From contig JALSNH010000245.1 in NCBI GenBank assembly GCA_026987085.1, forward strand, positions 1 through 7,201: a stretch of 7,201 nucleotides of DNA, written 5' to 3'. This document shows, one piece after another, positions 1-5,307 of the stretch. Position 1 is the first letter of the stretch, and the number at the start of each line of letters is the position of its first letter. A program made the position numbers and the translations under genes. This stretch comes from Aquificota bacterium (GTDB lineage: Bacteria; Aquificota; Aquificia; Aquificales; QOAS01). The notes under the pieces were generated by a model, which saw only the letters and a program-made list of their open reading frames with translations, was not told the DNA's origin and made no database searches.

Positions 1-1186
1 TCCTTAAAAAGGTGTAGGCCTTTTCGAGCTCGTAGGCCTCCTCGTCGGAAAAAATACCCTTTTGGTGGAGCTTCCATATAGCCCTAAAGGTGTTCCGTTC
101 CCTTAAAAAGGGACTGTTTTTGCCGAGCAGTATCTGAAGGGCTTGGACGGTAAATTCGACCTCCCTTATCCCTCCTTTGCCGGTTTTTACGTTGTATTGG
201 GTTAGGAGCTTTTTCTTATGGAGGGCTTCCAGTTTCTTTTTCATTAGGCGAATCTCTTCTATTACTTTAGGGTCGGTAGGCTGTTTGTATACAAAGGGGA
301 GCTGAACCTCCTTCCAAAACCAGTCGTAGAGTTTCTCCTCTCCCGCTACAAATCTCGCACGCAAAAGGGCGAACCGTTCCCAGGTTCTGCCGTAGCTCTC
401 ATAGTATAGCTCCGCACTCCTTAGGGACATCGTTATCGGCCCGCTCTTTCCAAAGGGTCTAAGGTCGAGGTCAACCTCGTAAGGTTTCCCCTCCGGGGTT
501 ATTTTTGTAAGAATTTGAACGGTCTCTTTAAAAACCTTTTCAAAAAATTGGGTTAAGCTCAAAGTTCCAGCCTTTCCCTCATCGGTTTCGTGGAGAAATA
601 TTAGGTCTATATCGGAGTAGTAGTTGAGCTCCTCGCTTCCGAGCTTGCCGAGACCCAACACGAGACCGCCGGCTATGTTTCCGCTCGAAGTAATCGGTTC
701 TCCGTAGCGGTTTGCTATTTTCTTAAAAGCCTCCCTGTAGGCGTATTCGACAAGCGCATCCGCAAGGGCCGAGTATTCGGCCAAAATCTCCTCCAGAGTG
801 GCGGTTCCCAAAAGCTCCTTTGCAAAGACCCTCAAAAGTTCGTAGTGCCTATAAAAGGCCAAAAGTTCGGAACTGTCCTTAAAACGGTCGGAAAACTTTT
901 TTAGCTCCCTTAGGTAGGTCTCTTTATTCTTAAACCGATACCAGAGGCCGGGAATGTTTTCCTCAAACGCCGTAGGGTGCCTTATTAAGAATTTCCTCAA
1001 GCAGGAGGAATAATCCAAAATCCTCGTAAGGAGAATAAACCTCCTCTCGTTGAGGTATTCGATTAGACTTTCCGGCTTGGGGTGGTTTTTTAGAATTTCC
1101 TCGAGGGAAAAGAGGGTTAAATCCTCATTATGGAGGTAGGTTTTTGCCTTTTCTATCCACTCTTTGGGAATAGCATTTATCAGCAT
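1..1186 (-). CDS. glnE: Glutamine synthetase adenylyl-removase/adenylyltransferase, N-terminal part (3' end beyond window)
   Basis: Cytoplasmic enzyme that adds AMP to, and removes AMP from, glutamine synthetase in response to nitrogen status through PII. I translated 395 codons from the ATG at 1186 down to the window edge; the gene is cut, not broken, and no stop interrupts it. The visible part matches the N-terminal deadenylylase (adenylyl-removase) nucleotidyltransferase domain of GlnE. It has GLGKLGSEELNYYSDIDLIF with the metal-binding pair Asp192 and Asp194, VDLDLRPFGKSG with the third carboxylate Asp239, then YYESYGRTWERFALLRAR and GKGGIREVEFTVQ, in the family order. E. coli GlnE has VDMRLRPFG at the third site, so Asp241 replaces an arginine here. 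The C-terminal adenylyltransferase domain should lie to the left of the window. No Shine-Dalgarno sequence precedes the ATG; an in-frame TTG lies 27 bases further upstream. It diverges from argC. Base composition is richer in G+C than holB. Family assignment is firm; the exact start is less so. Confidence 0.93.
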   Translation of the reverse strand, partial: MLINAIPKEWIEKAKTYLHNEDLTLFSLEEILKNHPKPESLIEYLNERRFILLTRILDYSSCLRKFLIRHPTAFEENIPGLWYRFKNKETYLRELKKFSDRFKDSSELLAFYRHYELLRVFAKELLGTATLEEILAEYSALADALVEYAYREAFKKIANRYGEPITSSGNIAGGLVLGLGKLGSEELNYYSDIDLIFLHETDEGKAGTLSLTQFFEKVFKETVQILTKITPEGKPYEVDLDLRPFGKSGPITMSLRSAELYYESYGRTWERFALLRARFVAGEEKLYDWFWKEVQLPFVYKQPTDPKVIEEIRLMKKKLEALHKKKLLTQYNVKTGKGGIREVEFTVQALQILLGKNSPFLRERNTFRAIWKLHQKGIFSDEEAYELEKAYTFLR

Positions 1187-1247
1187 CCGCCCGAAGGGAA
1201 ATTTTAAACTCAAAAAAACGCTTGTGTTGATTTCTAATTATTTAGTA

Positions 1248-2273
1248 ATGGTGAAGGTAGGTATATTTGGGGCAACGGGCTATACAGCTTTGGAACTTAT
1301 AAAGCTTTTAATAAACCACCCTAGAATGGAACCGGTTTACCTAGGCTCCCAATCCTCCGCGGGGAAAAAATTAAAAGAGATTTTTCCCTTCTTGGAAAGT
1401 TTTCCGGTAGGAAACCTCACTTTGGAAGATTACGGAAATTATCCCAAACTGGACATTGCGTTTTTAGCTCTACCTCACGAGGTTTCTATGGAAGTAGCTC
1501 CAAAACTGTTGGAGGAAGGTATAAAGGTTGTCGACCTTTCGGGGGCTTACCGATTTAACGACCCTTCGGAGTTCGAAAAATTTTACGGTTTCCAACATAG
1601 GTATCCCAAACTTTTGGAAAAAGCCGTTTACGGATTGCCGGAAATATTTAGACAACATATAAAGGGAGCCGATTTTGTGGCCAACCCGGGATGTTATCCT
1701 ACCGCTACCCTGTTGGGGTTATATCCGCTTTTAAAAAATCCCGACCTGTGGGAAGACTATACCGTTATAGTAAACGGACTTTCGGGCGTAAGCGGTGCCG
1801 GGAGAGGTTTAAAGCAAGATTTCCACTTTCCGGAAATGGTTAACAATATGTTTGCTTACAAGGTGGTAGGTCATCGCCATACACCCGAAATGGAGTATGT
1901 AGCCCAAAATATCCTTCAAAGGGAAGTAAAAGTTAGATTTACACCAACGGTGGTTCCGATAGATAGAGGAATGCTTTCGGTGGTGCATGTAAAAATAAGA
2001 AAAACCGACCTAAGGGAATTGTATAGGGAGACTTACTCCAACGAAAGGTTTGTAAAGGTGGTTAACCACCTCCCTAAAAGTAAGGAGGTGGCAAACAGCA
2101 ACTACTGCTTTATCTACCCGATCTACGATGAGAGAAGCGGTTATGCGGTAATCGTTTCGGCTATAGACAACCTTTTAAAAGGTGCAAGTGGCCAAGCCAT
2201 TCAGAATGCCAATTTAATGGTCGGCTTGGAAGAAGATTTGGGTTTAAATTGCGGAATACCTTCGATATTGTGA
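1248..2273 (+). CDS. argC: N-acetyl-gamma-glutamyl-phosphate reductase
   Basis: Third step of arginine (ornithine) biosynthesis: NADPH-dependent reduction of N-acetylglutamyl phosphate to the semialdehyde, in the cytoplasm. The ATG at 1248 gives 341 residues, the usual family length, and puts the dinucleotide-binding strand VKVGIFGATGYTALEL at the very N-terminus as expected. The longer reading from 1164 would add 28 unrelated residues and overlap the divergent glnE start. GTG at 1251 is an equally possible start one codon on. The catalytic cysteine is Cys149 in NPGCYPTA, followed by GLSGVSGAGRG and the GHRHTPEMEY motif (His209, His211). Near the C-terminus are SNYCFIYPIYDERSGYAVI and the family signature DNLLKGASGQA. 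The usual GATGYTG reads GATGYTA here. I see no Shine-Dalgarno sequence in front. It stands alone as a rightward gene, with a hairpin terminator just after it, so it is not in a visible arg operon. Confidence 0.95.
   Translation: MVKVGIFGATGYTALELIKLLINHPRMEPVYLGSQSSAGKKLKEIFPFLESFPVGNLTLEDYGNYPKLDIAFLALPHEVSMEVAPKLLEEGIKVVDLSGAYRFNDPSEFEKFYGFQHRYPKLLEKAVYGLPEIFRQHIKGADFVANPGCYPTATLLGLYPLLKNPDLWEDYTVIVNGLSGVSGAGRGLKQDFHFPEMVNNMFAYKVVGHRHTPEMEYVAQNILQREVKVRFTPTVVPIDRGMLSVVHVKIRKTDLRELYRETYSNERFVKVVNHLPKSKEVANSNYCFIYPIYDERSGYAVIVSAIDNLLKGASGQAIQNANLMVGLEEDLGLNCGIPSIL
2057..2091 (+). repeat. Overlapping inverted repeats inside argC that pair with an internal Shine-Dalgarno-like sequence
   Basis: A perfect 14-base palindrome, GGTGGTTAACCACC, occupies 2057-2070. 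Its right half continues as CCACCTCC (2066-2073), which is perfectly complementary to GGAGGTGG at 2084-2091, leaving a 10-base loop. The two foldings exclude each other because both use 2066-2070. The last arm belongs to AAGGAGGTG (2082-2090), the same nine bases that form the acpP ribosome binding site, but no start codon follows it at useful spacing. The sequence encodes VVNHLPKSKEVA within ArgC, so codon constraint alone might explain it. The structure is directly visible; any function is inference. Confidence 0.5.
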
Positions 2274-2281
2274 AAGAAAAG

Positions 2282-2308
2282 CCCGCGCGGAGCGCGGGAA
2301 TATTTTTT
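2282..2308. terminator. Hairpin terminator between argC and the superoxide reductase gene, probably bidirectional
   Basis: Perfect 7-bp G+C stem CCCGCGC / GCGCGGG (2282-2288 and 2292-2298) with a GGA loop, beginning 8 bases after the argC stop and followed by AATATTTTTT. On the other strand the hairpin is followed by CTTTTCTTTC, so it can also stop transcription of the converging superoxide reductase gene, whose stop codon is at 2311-2313. The stem stands out from its A+T-rich surroundings. Confidence 0.88.
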
Positions 2309-2310
2309 AA

Positions 2311-2718
2311 TTAAGCGTTAGCGGTTTCAGGTTCTTTTACTTCTACTTCTACAATATCGCTTTCCCAAAGACCGTGTTTTGTGCAGTAGGACATAGCGTG
2401 CAGTTTGAGCTTTTTCTTCATAGGAACGATGTAGAAATCTACCTCAACTTGGTCTTTTTGATTTCCGAGCATTTCGGGTTGTATTTGAACGTGTCCAAGC
2501 AAAGTTTCACCGTCCCAAAGCTGAACGTACGCGATATAGTGGTCGTGGTCCATAGGGTGGGCGTAATCTTTTCCAACCTTTACTTTTACTTTGAGTTTTT
2601 GACCTTTTACAGCCTCACCTTCAACGTATACGAAGGGAGAGTGCCTATCTACATAGTCAACTTTTGCTTCCGTTTTGGCGGTTTGGATTAATTCCGAATA
2701 TCTGTTAATTTTGGGCAT
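2311..2718 (-). CDS. sor: Class II superoxide reductase (neelaredoxin type)
   Basis: Cytoplasmic non-heme iron enzyme that reduces superoxide to hydrogen peroxide without making oxygen, typical of anaerobes and microaerophiles; electrons usually come from rubredoxin. The ATG at 2718 gives 135 residues and lies 6 bases after AGGAGGT; the longer reading from 2787 ignores that site. The expected iron ligands are all visible: His26 (in RHSPF), His54 and His60 (in HPMDHDHYI), Cys112 and His115 (in SYCTKHGLW). There is no N-terminal desulforedoxin-like Cys4 domain, so it is class II rather than desulfoferrodoxin. The usual Glu-Lys-His-x-Pro motif reads Asp24-Arg25-His26-Ser-Pro, replacing both the optional sixth ligand Glu and the catalytic Lys with similar residues. 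The tail EVEVKEPETANA is acidic. The gene is monocistronic between the shared terminator and a divergent gap shared with nadK; no rubredoxin gene is in the window. Confidence 0.92.
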   Translation of the reverse strand: MPKINRYSELIQTAKTEAKVDYVDRHSPFVYVEGEAVKGQKLKVKVKVGKDYAHPMDHDHYIAYVQLWDGETLLGHVQIQPEMLGNQKDQVEVDFYIVPMKKKLKLHAMSYCTKHGLWESDIVEVEVKEPETANA

Positions 2719-2724
2719 TGTCTT

Positions 2725-2731
2725 ACCTCCT
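2725..2731 (-). promoter_or_regulatory. Strong ribosome binding site of the superoxide reductase gene
   Basis: On the minus strand AAAGGAGGTAAGACA precedes the ATG at 2718; AGGAGGT is a full match to the anti-Shine-Dalgarno core with a 6-base gap to the ATG. It decides the start and rules out the 23-residue longer reading. It is one of only two full-strength sites in the window, consistent with a highly translated protein. Confidence 0.88.
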
Positions 2732-2733
2732 TT

Positions 2734-2827
2734 AATGTTTTGTTTGGTAAAAAACTTAAACTCCAAATGGAACTTTTTTAATGACAACCGTCAAAGGCTG
2801 ATTTTTGGCATACTTAAACCTCAAAAG
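2734..2827. promoter_or_regulatory. Divergent intergenic region of the superoxide reductase gene and nadK, with a small inverted repeat
   Basis: A+T-rich region that must hold the starts of transcription for both genes. It contains the short inverted repeat TGAC-AACC-GTCA (2782-2793). On the minus strand this overlaps TTGACG (2794-2789), a possible -35 element for the superoxide reductase gene, although no well-spaced -10 partner is clear. On the plus strand CATACT (2809-2814) could be a -10 for nadK, but the nearest -35-like ATGACA (2781-2786) is 22 bases away, which is too far. I cannot define either promoter firmly; the repeat could be an operator or chance. Confidence 0.3.
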
Positions 2828-3667
2828 ATGCAGCCGGTTTACCTTTACGTAAAAAGGTCGCAGGAAGCCCTAGATTTCGCCCAAAAGGTAAAAGACCTAA
2901 TAGAAAAGGAAGGATTTAAGGTAGTTAGCGACCAACCGGAGGTCGATTTTGCGGAAAAAATCCCTTCCGAGGAGATAAAAAATTGCAAACTTTGTGTGGT
3001 TGTTGGAGGTGATGGAACCTTCTTAGCGGCAGCTAGAAAGGTTGCCCCTTTAGGGGTTCCTATAGTAGGAATAAACCTCGGAAGGTTTGGATTTTTAACC
3101 GAAATAGAAAGGAACGAGGTTGAAAAAATCCTTCCAATGGTTTTGAAAGGCAAGGTAGAGTCCCAAGACAGGTTGGTTTTGGAGGTGTTCAAAGAAAACA
3201 ACGAAGGTAGAAGGTATATAGGTTGCGCTATTAACGATGTGGTAATTAGTAAATCCGCCCTTGCAAGGATGATAGATATATCGATAGATACCTCTTTGGG
3301 GCACTTGGGAACAATTTCGGGAGATGGAATAATTGTAGCCACACCGACCGGCTCGACCGCCTACGCCCTTGCCGCCGGAGGGCCTATTGTCTATCCAACT
3401 TTAAACGCAAAAGTGCTAGTACCTATTTGCCCCCATACCCTTACCCAACGCCCCTTAGTTCTAGCCGGTCCCGTTTCTTTAACCTTTACTTTAAAAACCG
3501 ACTACAGCGAAGTTTTTTTAACCCTCGACGGTCAGATAGGAGAGGAGATAACCCACAAGGATAAGATTATTGTCCAAAAAGCTCCTTTTATGTTGAAGGT
3601 TTATCCGCATCCCTATCGGAGTTATTTCGATTTGGTAAGAATCAAACTAAAATGGGGAAAAAGATAG
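2828..3667 (+). CDS. nadK: NAD kinase
   Basis: Phosphorylates NAD to NADP using ATP or polyphosphate, in the cytoplasm; the only known route to NADP in bacteria. The ATG at 2828 gives 279 residues, normal for the family, and begins with the expected beta strand MQPVYLYVKR. A longer reading from 2675 would run back through the start of the divergent superoxide reductase gene and adds unrelated residues. The hallmark GGDGTFL carries the catalytic Asp62, followed by GVPIVGINLGRFGFLTEI. CAINDVVISKSALARM holds the Asn-Asp NAD-binding pair. GDGIIVATPTGSTAYALAAGGPI begins near residue 165, and ICPHTLTQRPLVL and LDGQIGEEI complete the C-terminal beta-sandwich domain. No Shine-Dalgarno sequence is visible. 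The TAG stop at 3665-3667 directly touches the stop codon of the converging holB, with no bases between. Confidence 0.95.
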   Translation: MQPVYLYVKRSQEALDFAQKVKDLIEKEGFKVVSDQPEVDFAEKIPSEEIKNCKLCVVVGGDGTFLAAARKVAPLGVPIVGINLGRFGFLTEIERNEVEKILPMVLKGKVESQDRLVLEVFKENNEGRRYIGCAINDVVISKSALARMIDISIDTSLGHLGTISGDGIIVATPTGSTAYALAAGGPIVYPTLNAKVLVPICPHTLTQRPLVLAGPVSLTFTLKTDYSEVFLTLDGQIGEEITHKDKIIVQKAPFMLKVYPHPYRSYFDLVRIKLKWGKR

Positions 3668-4642
3668 TTAAAAACCTTTTAAAGTGAAAAGCAGATTTTC
3701 CACCGCCAGTTTAAATTTCAATCCCCTTTTTAGTCCGACCTTCATATCCTCCAATAAGGGTTTAACTCTTTCAAAAACCTCCAAAGGGAACTCTCCATTT
3801 ACCACTTTTTTGGTTAATTCCTCCTCAATAAGTTTTAAAAATAGCTCTTTTTCCTCCGTATCGAATTTCTCTATTTCTTCCGCTAACTTTACTATCTCCT
3901 CAAAAGTCAAGTTTGAATATCTGGAAAGCCGGGAAAGTATAGTGAAAAGATTTTCATTTTCAACCTTCAAAAGGTCAAAACTACCCTCTTCCAAAATAAG
4001 GTTCTCCACTTCCTTTAGAATGTCCCTATTGAGTTTTTTTAGAACTTCTTTTACCTCTTGAGGTTTTAAAGGTTTAAATTCCAATACCTGGCAACGGGAA
4101 ACAATTGTTGGTAAAAGTTCTCCCATTGTTGTTGAAATTAAGATAAATAAAGTTCCCGGTGGAGGTTCTTCGAGAGTTTTTAAAAGTGCATTTTGTGCCT
4201 GCGTGTTCATCTTACCCGCTTGGTCGATGACAATAACTTTAAATTTACCGGTAGGTTTTAATGCAACAAACTCCTGAAGTTCCCTAATTTGGTCGATTTT
4301 TATCTGATTTCCGTCCGGAATTACTACCGCCAAATCGGGATGGTCCCCTATAAGGTAGGCAAAATGTTTTTTTCCATCATCACCTCGGGCGTAATAGAAA
4401 AATTTATCCTCCTCCCCTTTTTTCAAGGCTTCAATAAAACTGTTAATCTGTCTGCACGATTTGCAACCGTTGCATCCAAACGGCTCAAACTTTTGACATA
4501 AAAGTCCCTTTGCAAACTCCAATGCCAACAATTTTTTTCCTATTCCTTCTTTACCCACAAAGAGGAAAGCGTTTGGAATTTTTCCCAACTGTTGGCTTTT
4601 TTTTAAAAATTCCTTCTGAAGTTTATGACCTACCGTTTCCAT
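3668..4642 (-). CDS. holB: DNA polymerase III delta-prime subunit (clamp loader)
   Basis: Clamp-loader subunit that, with tau/gamma and delta, opens the beta sliding clamp and places it on primed DNA. 324 residues, a usual length. The AAA+ module begins with the Walker A-like GKEGIGKK (30-37), where the usual Thr/Ser is Lys. Next is a four-cysteine zinc site, Cys49, Cys57, Cys60 and Cys63. Then come HPDLAVVIPDG, IKIDQIRELQEFV, the Walker B region KVIVIDQAGKMN, ALLKTLEEPPPGTLFILIS and the arginine-finger motif VSRCQVLEF (Ser-Arg-Cys). The remainder is a charged helical C-terminal region that is poorly conserved in this family. Last gene of a leftward operon, 17 bases after the thioesterase stop. 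No clear Shine-Dalgarno sequence lies before the ATG. Partial likeness to DnaX is expected, but the zinc site position together with the single short length favours delta-prime. It converges on nadK with no gap and no terminator of its own. Confidence 0.88.
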   Translation of the reverse strand: METVGHKLQKEFLKKSQQLGKIPNAFLFVGKEGIGKKLLALEFAKGLLCQKFEPFGCNGCKSCRQINSFIEALKKGEEDKFFYYARGDDGKKHFAYLIGDHPDLAVVIPDGNQIKIDQIRELQEFVALKPTGKFKVIVIDQAGKMNTQAQNALLKTLEEPPPGTLFILISTTMGELLPTIVSRCQVLEFKPLKPQEVKEVLKKLNRDILKEVENLILEEGSFDLLKVENENLFTILSRLSRYSNLTFEEIVKLAEEIEKFDTEEKELFLKLIEEELTKKVVNGEFPLEVFERVKPLLEDMKVGLKRGLKFKLAVENLLFTLKGF

Positions 4643-4659
4643 CGGTGGGAAGGTTAAAT

Positions 4660-5067
4660 TTAATCCGGTTTAATTTCCACGCCTAAGGAGGTCAATTTTT
4701 CGTGGAGCTCTTTTGGTAGCTTTACCGGTTTTCCATTTTTTATTACGCAGTGGGTTGTTTTTCCCTTAGCTTTCAGCTCTCCTTCTACCATAACGGTGTA
4801 GGAAAAACTGAATTTCAGACGGGTAAGTTCCTCTAAAGTTAAAACTACCTCAACCAAGTCGTCGTAGAAAACCGGTCTCAAATATTTTGCGTAAGCATCT
4901 ATTAGAACAACCTCGTAGCCCAGCTTCCTAAATTTCGAATAGGGTAGTCCCAAGCTTCTTAAAAATTCCCCTCTGGTTTCTTCAAAAAGCCTAAAGTAAT
5001 TGGAGTGATGCATAAAGCCTTGGGCGTCGGTTTCGTAAAATTGAATTCTGCGGGAGTAGGTAAACAT
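4660..5067 (-). CDS. Hotdog-fold acyl-CoA thioesterase (YbgC / 4-hydroxybenzoyl-CoA thioesterase family)
   Basis: Hydrolyses thioester bonds of acyl-CoA or acyl-ACP substrates in the cytoplasm; the exact substrate cannot be read from sequence. The 135 residues cover one hotdog domain, the normal family size. The catalytic motif is at the N-terminus: IQFYETDAQGFMHHSNYFR, where Asp14 corresponds to the catalytic aspartate of the DTDxxGxxxHxNY signature, with His21 and Asn23-Tyr24 following. ETRGEFLRSLGL resembles the helix that packs in the hotdog, and YLRPVFYDDLVEV matches the family YxxPxxxDDxLxV segment. The ATG at 5067 overlaps the stop of the small upstream gene in TAATG and is preceded by GAGGT (5078-5074), so translation of the two is probably coupled. 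holB follows 17 bases later. YbgC proteins often sit with tol-pal genes; none is seen here. Function as a thioesterase is well supported; role is unknown. Confidence 0.87.
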   Translation of the reverse strand: MFTYSRRIQFYETDAQGFMHHSNYFRLFEETRGEFLRSLGLPYSKFRKLGYEVVLIDAYAKYLRPVFYDDLVEVVLTLEELTRLKFSFSYTVMVEGELKAKGKTTHCVIKNGKPVKLPKELHEKLTSLGVEIKPD

Positions 5068-5228
5068 TAGGTTACCTCATCTATTTCTTCGAAATTTTCT
5101 TTAGTTTGGTTCAAAACGGTATTTTGGGTTTCGGTTCCCGGGCAGTAAAGTCTACAAAATACAAAGGCAACTAGCGATATTACAAGTCCCCAAAAAACAA
5201 CCATAAATAAAAGTGCACCGCCGTGCAT
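5067..5228 (-). CDS. Small single-pass membrane protein of unknown function
   Basis: A 53-residue reading frame that I translated from the minus strand between the acpP gap and the thioesterase. The N-terminal half is strongly hydrophobic (GALLFMVVFWGLVISLVAF, residues 4-22), one transmembrane helix, followed by FCRLYCPG with two cysteines (Cys25 and Cys29). The rest is polar and acidic, ending ENFEEIDEVT. Support for its being a real gene: its stop overlaps the thioesterase start by one base (TAATG), it carries the thioesterase ribosome binding site in its last codons, it fills space that would otherwise be an odd 240-base gap, and a plausible promoter lies just upstream. No Shine-Dalgarno sequence precedes its ATG. 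The N-terminus slightly recalls the tiny MetS-type subunits of NSS amino-acid transporters, but no transporter gene is nearby, so I do not assign a function. Confidence 0.68.
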   Translation of the reverse strand: MHGGALLFMVVFWGLVISLVAFVFCRLYCPGTETQNTVLNQTKENFEEIDEVT

Positions 5229-5238
5229 TTATCAGTTA

Positions 5239-5267
5239 AGTATACTTGCAGAAGATTATTTTGCCCA
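5239..5267 (-). promoter_or_regulatory. Putative promoter of the small membrane protein - thioesterase - holB operon
   Basis: On the minus strand TATACT (5244-5239) is a near-consensus -10 hexamer. TGGGCA (5267-5262), 17 bases upstream, matches four of six positions of TTGACA. The -10 is embedded in the perfect palindrome AAGTATACTT (5238-5247), so TATACT also reads on the plus strand towards acpP, though no -35 fits there. Expected initiation at about 5233-5232 would leave only 4-5 bases before the ATG at 5228, consistent with the absence of a ribosome binding site. Inferred from pattern only. Confidence 0.38.
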
Positions 5268-5294
5268 TACCCATAAAATAAATAAAAAAACTTT

Positions 5295-5302
5295 AAGGAG
5301 GT
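5295..5302 (+). promoter_or_regulatory. Ribosome binding site of acpP
   Basis: AAGGAGGT, a perfect anti-Shine-Dalgarno match, 5 bases before the ATG at 5308. It fixes the start and fits the very high expression expected of acyl carrier protein. I found no convincing -35/-10 pair for acpP in the A+T-rich stretch upstream (5229-5294); CATACC and TAAAAT around 5266-5279 are the only -10-like strings. Confidence 0.9.
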
Positions 5303-5307
5303 GTAAA

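Noticed and set aside
1000..1055. Several AGGAGG and CCTCCT strings within glnE as a regulatory repeat
   Set aside because: They follow from Glu-Arg-Arg and Ser-Ser codons in an uninterrupted conserved reading frame and do not form one consistent long stem.
1164..1247. 28-residue N-terminal extension of ArgC
   Set aside because: It would overlap the glnE start on the other strand and displace the nucleotide-binding strand that normally begins the protein; the ATG at 1248 gives the family length.
2374..2691. 105-residue open frame opposite the superoxide reductase gene
   Set aside because: Shadow of a gene with all its metal ligands intact; no independent coding evidence.
2719..2787. 23-residue N-terminal extension of the superoxide reductase
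   Set aside because: A perfect ribosome binding site sits within it, right before the ATG at 2718, and the added residues run through the intergenic region.
2675..2827. 51-residue N-terminal extension of NAD kinase
   Set aside because: It crosses the start of the divergent superoxide reductase gene and is not part of the NAD kinase fold; the ATG at 2828 gives the normal length.
2845..3342. 165-residue open frame antisense to nadK
   Set aside because: Its translation is the Ser/Thr/Pro-rich type produced opposite a conserved gene, has no recognisable domain, and nadK explains the region fully.
3684..4061. 125-residue open frame antisense to holB
   Set aside because: Ser/Phe-rich translation is a mirror of the Glu/Lys-rich HolB C-terminus; no ribosome binding site or family likeness.
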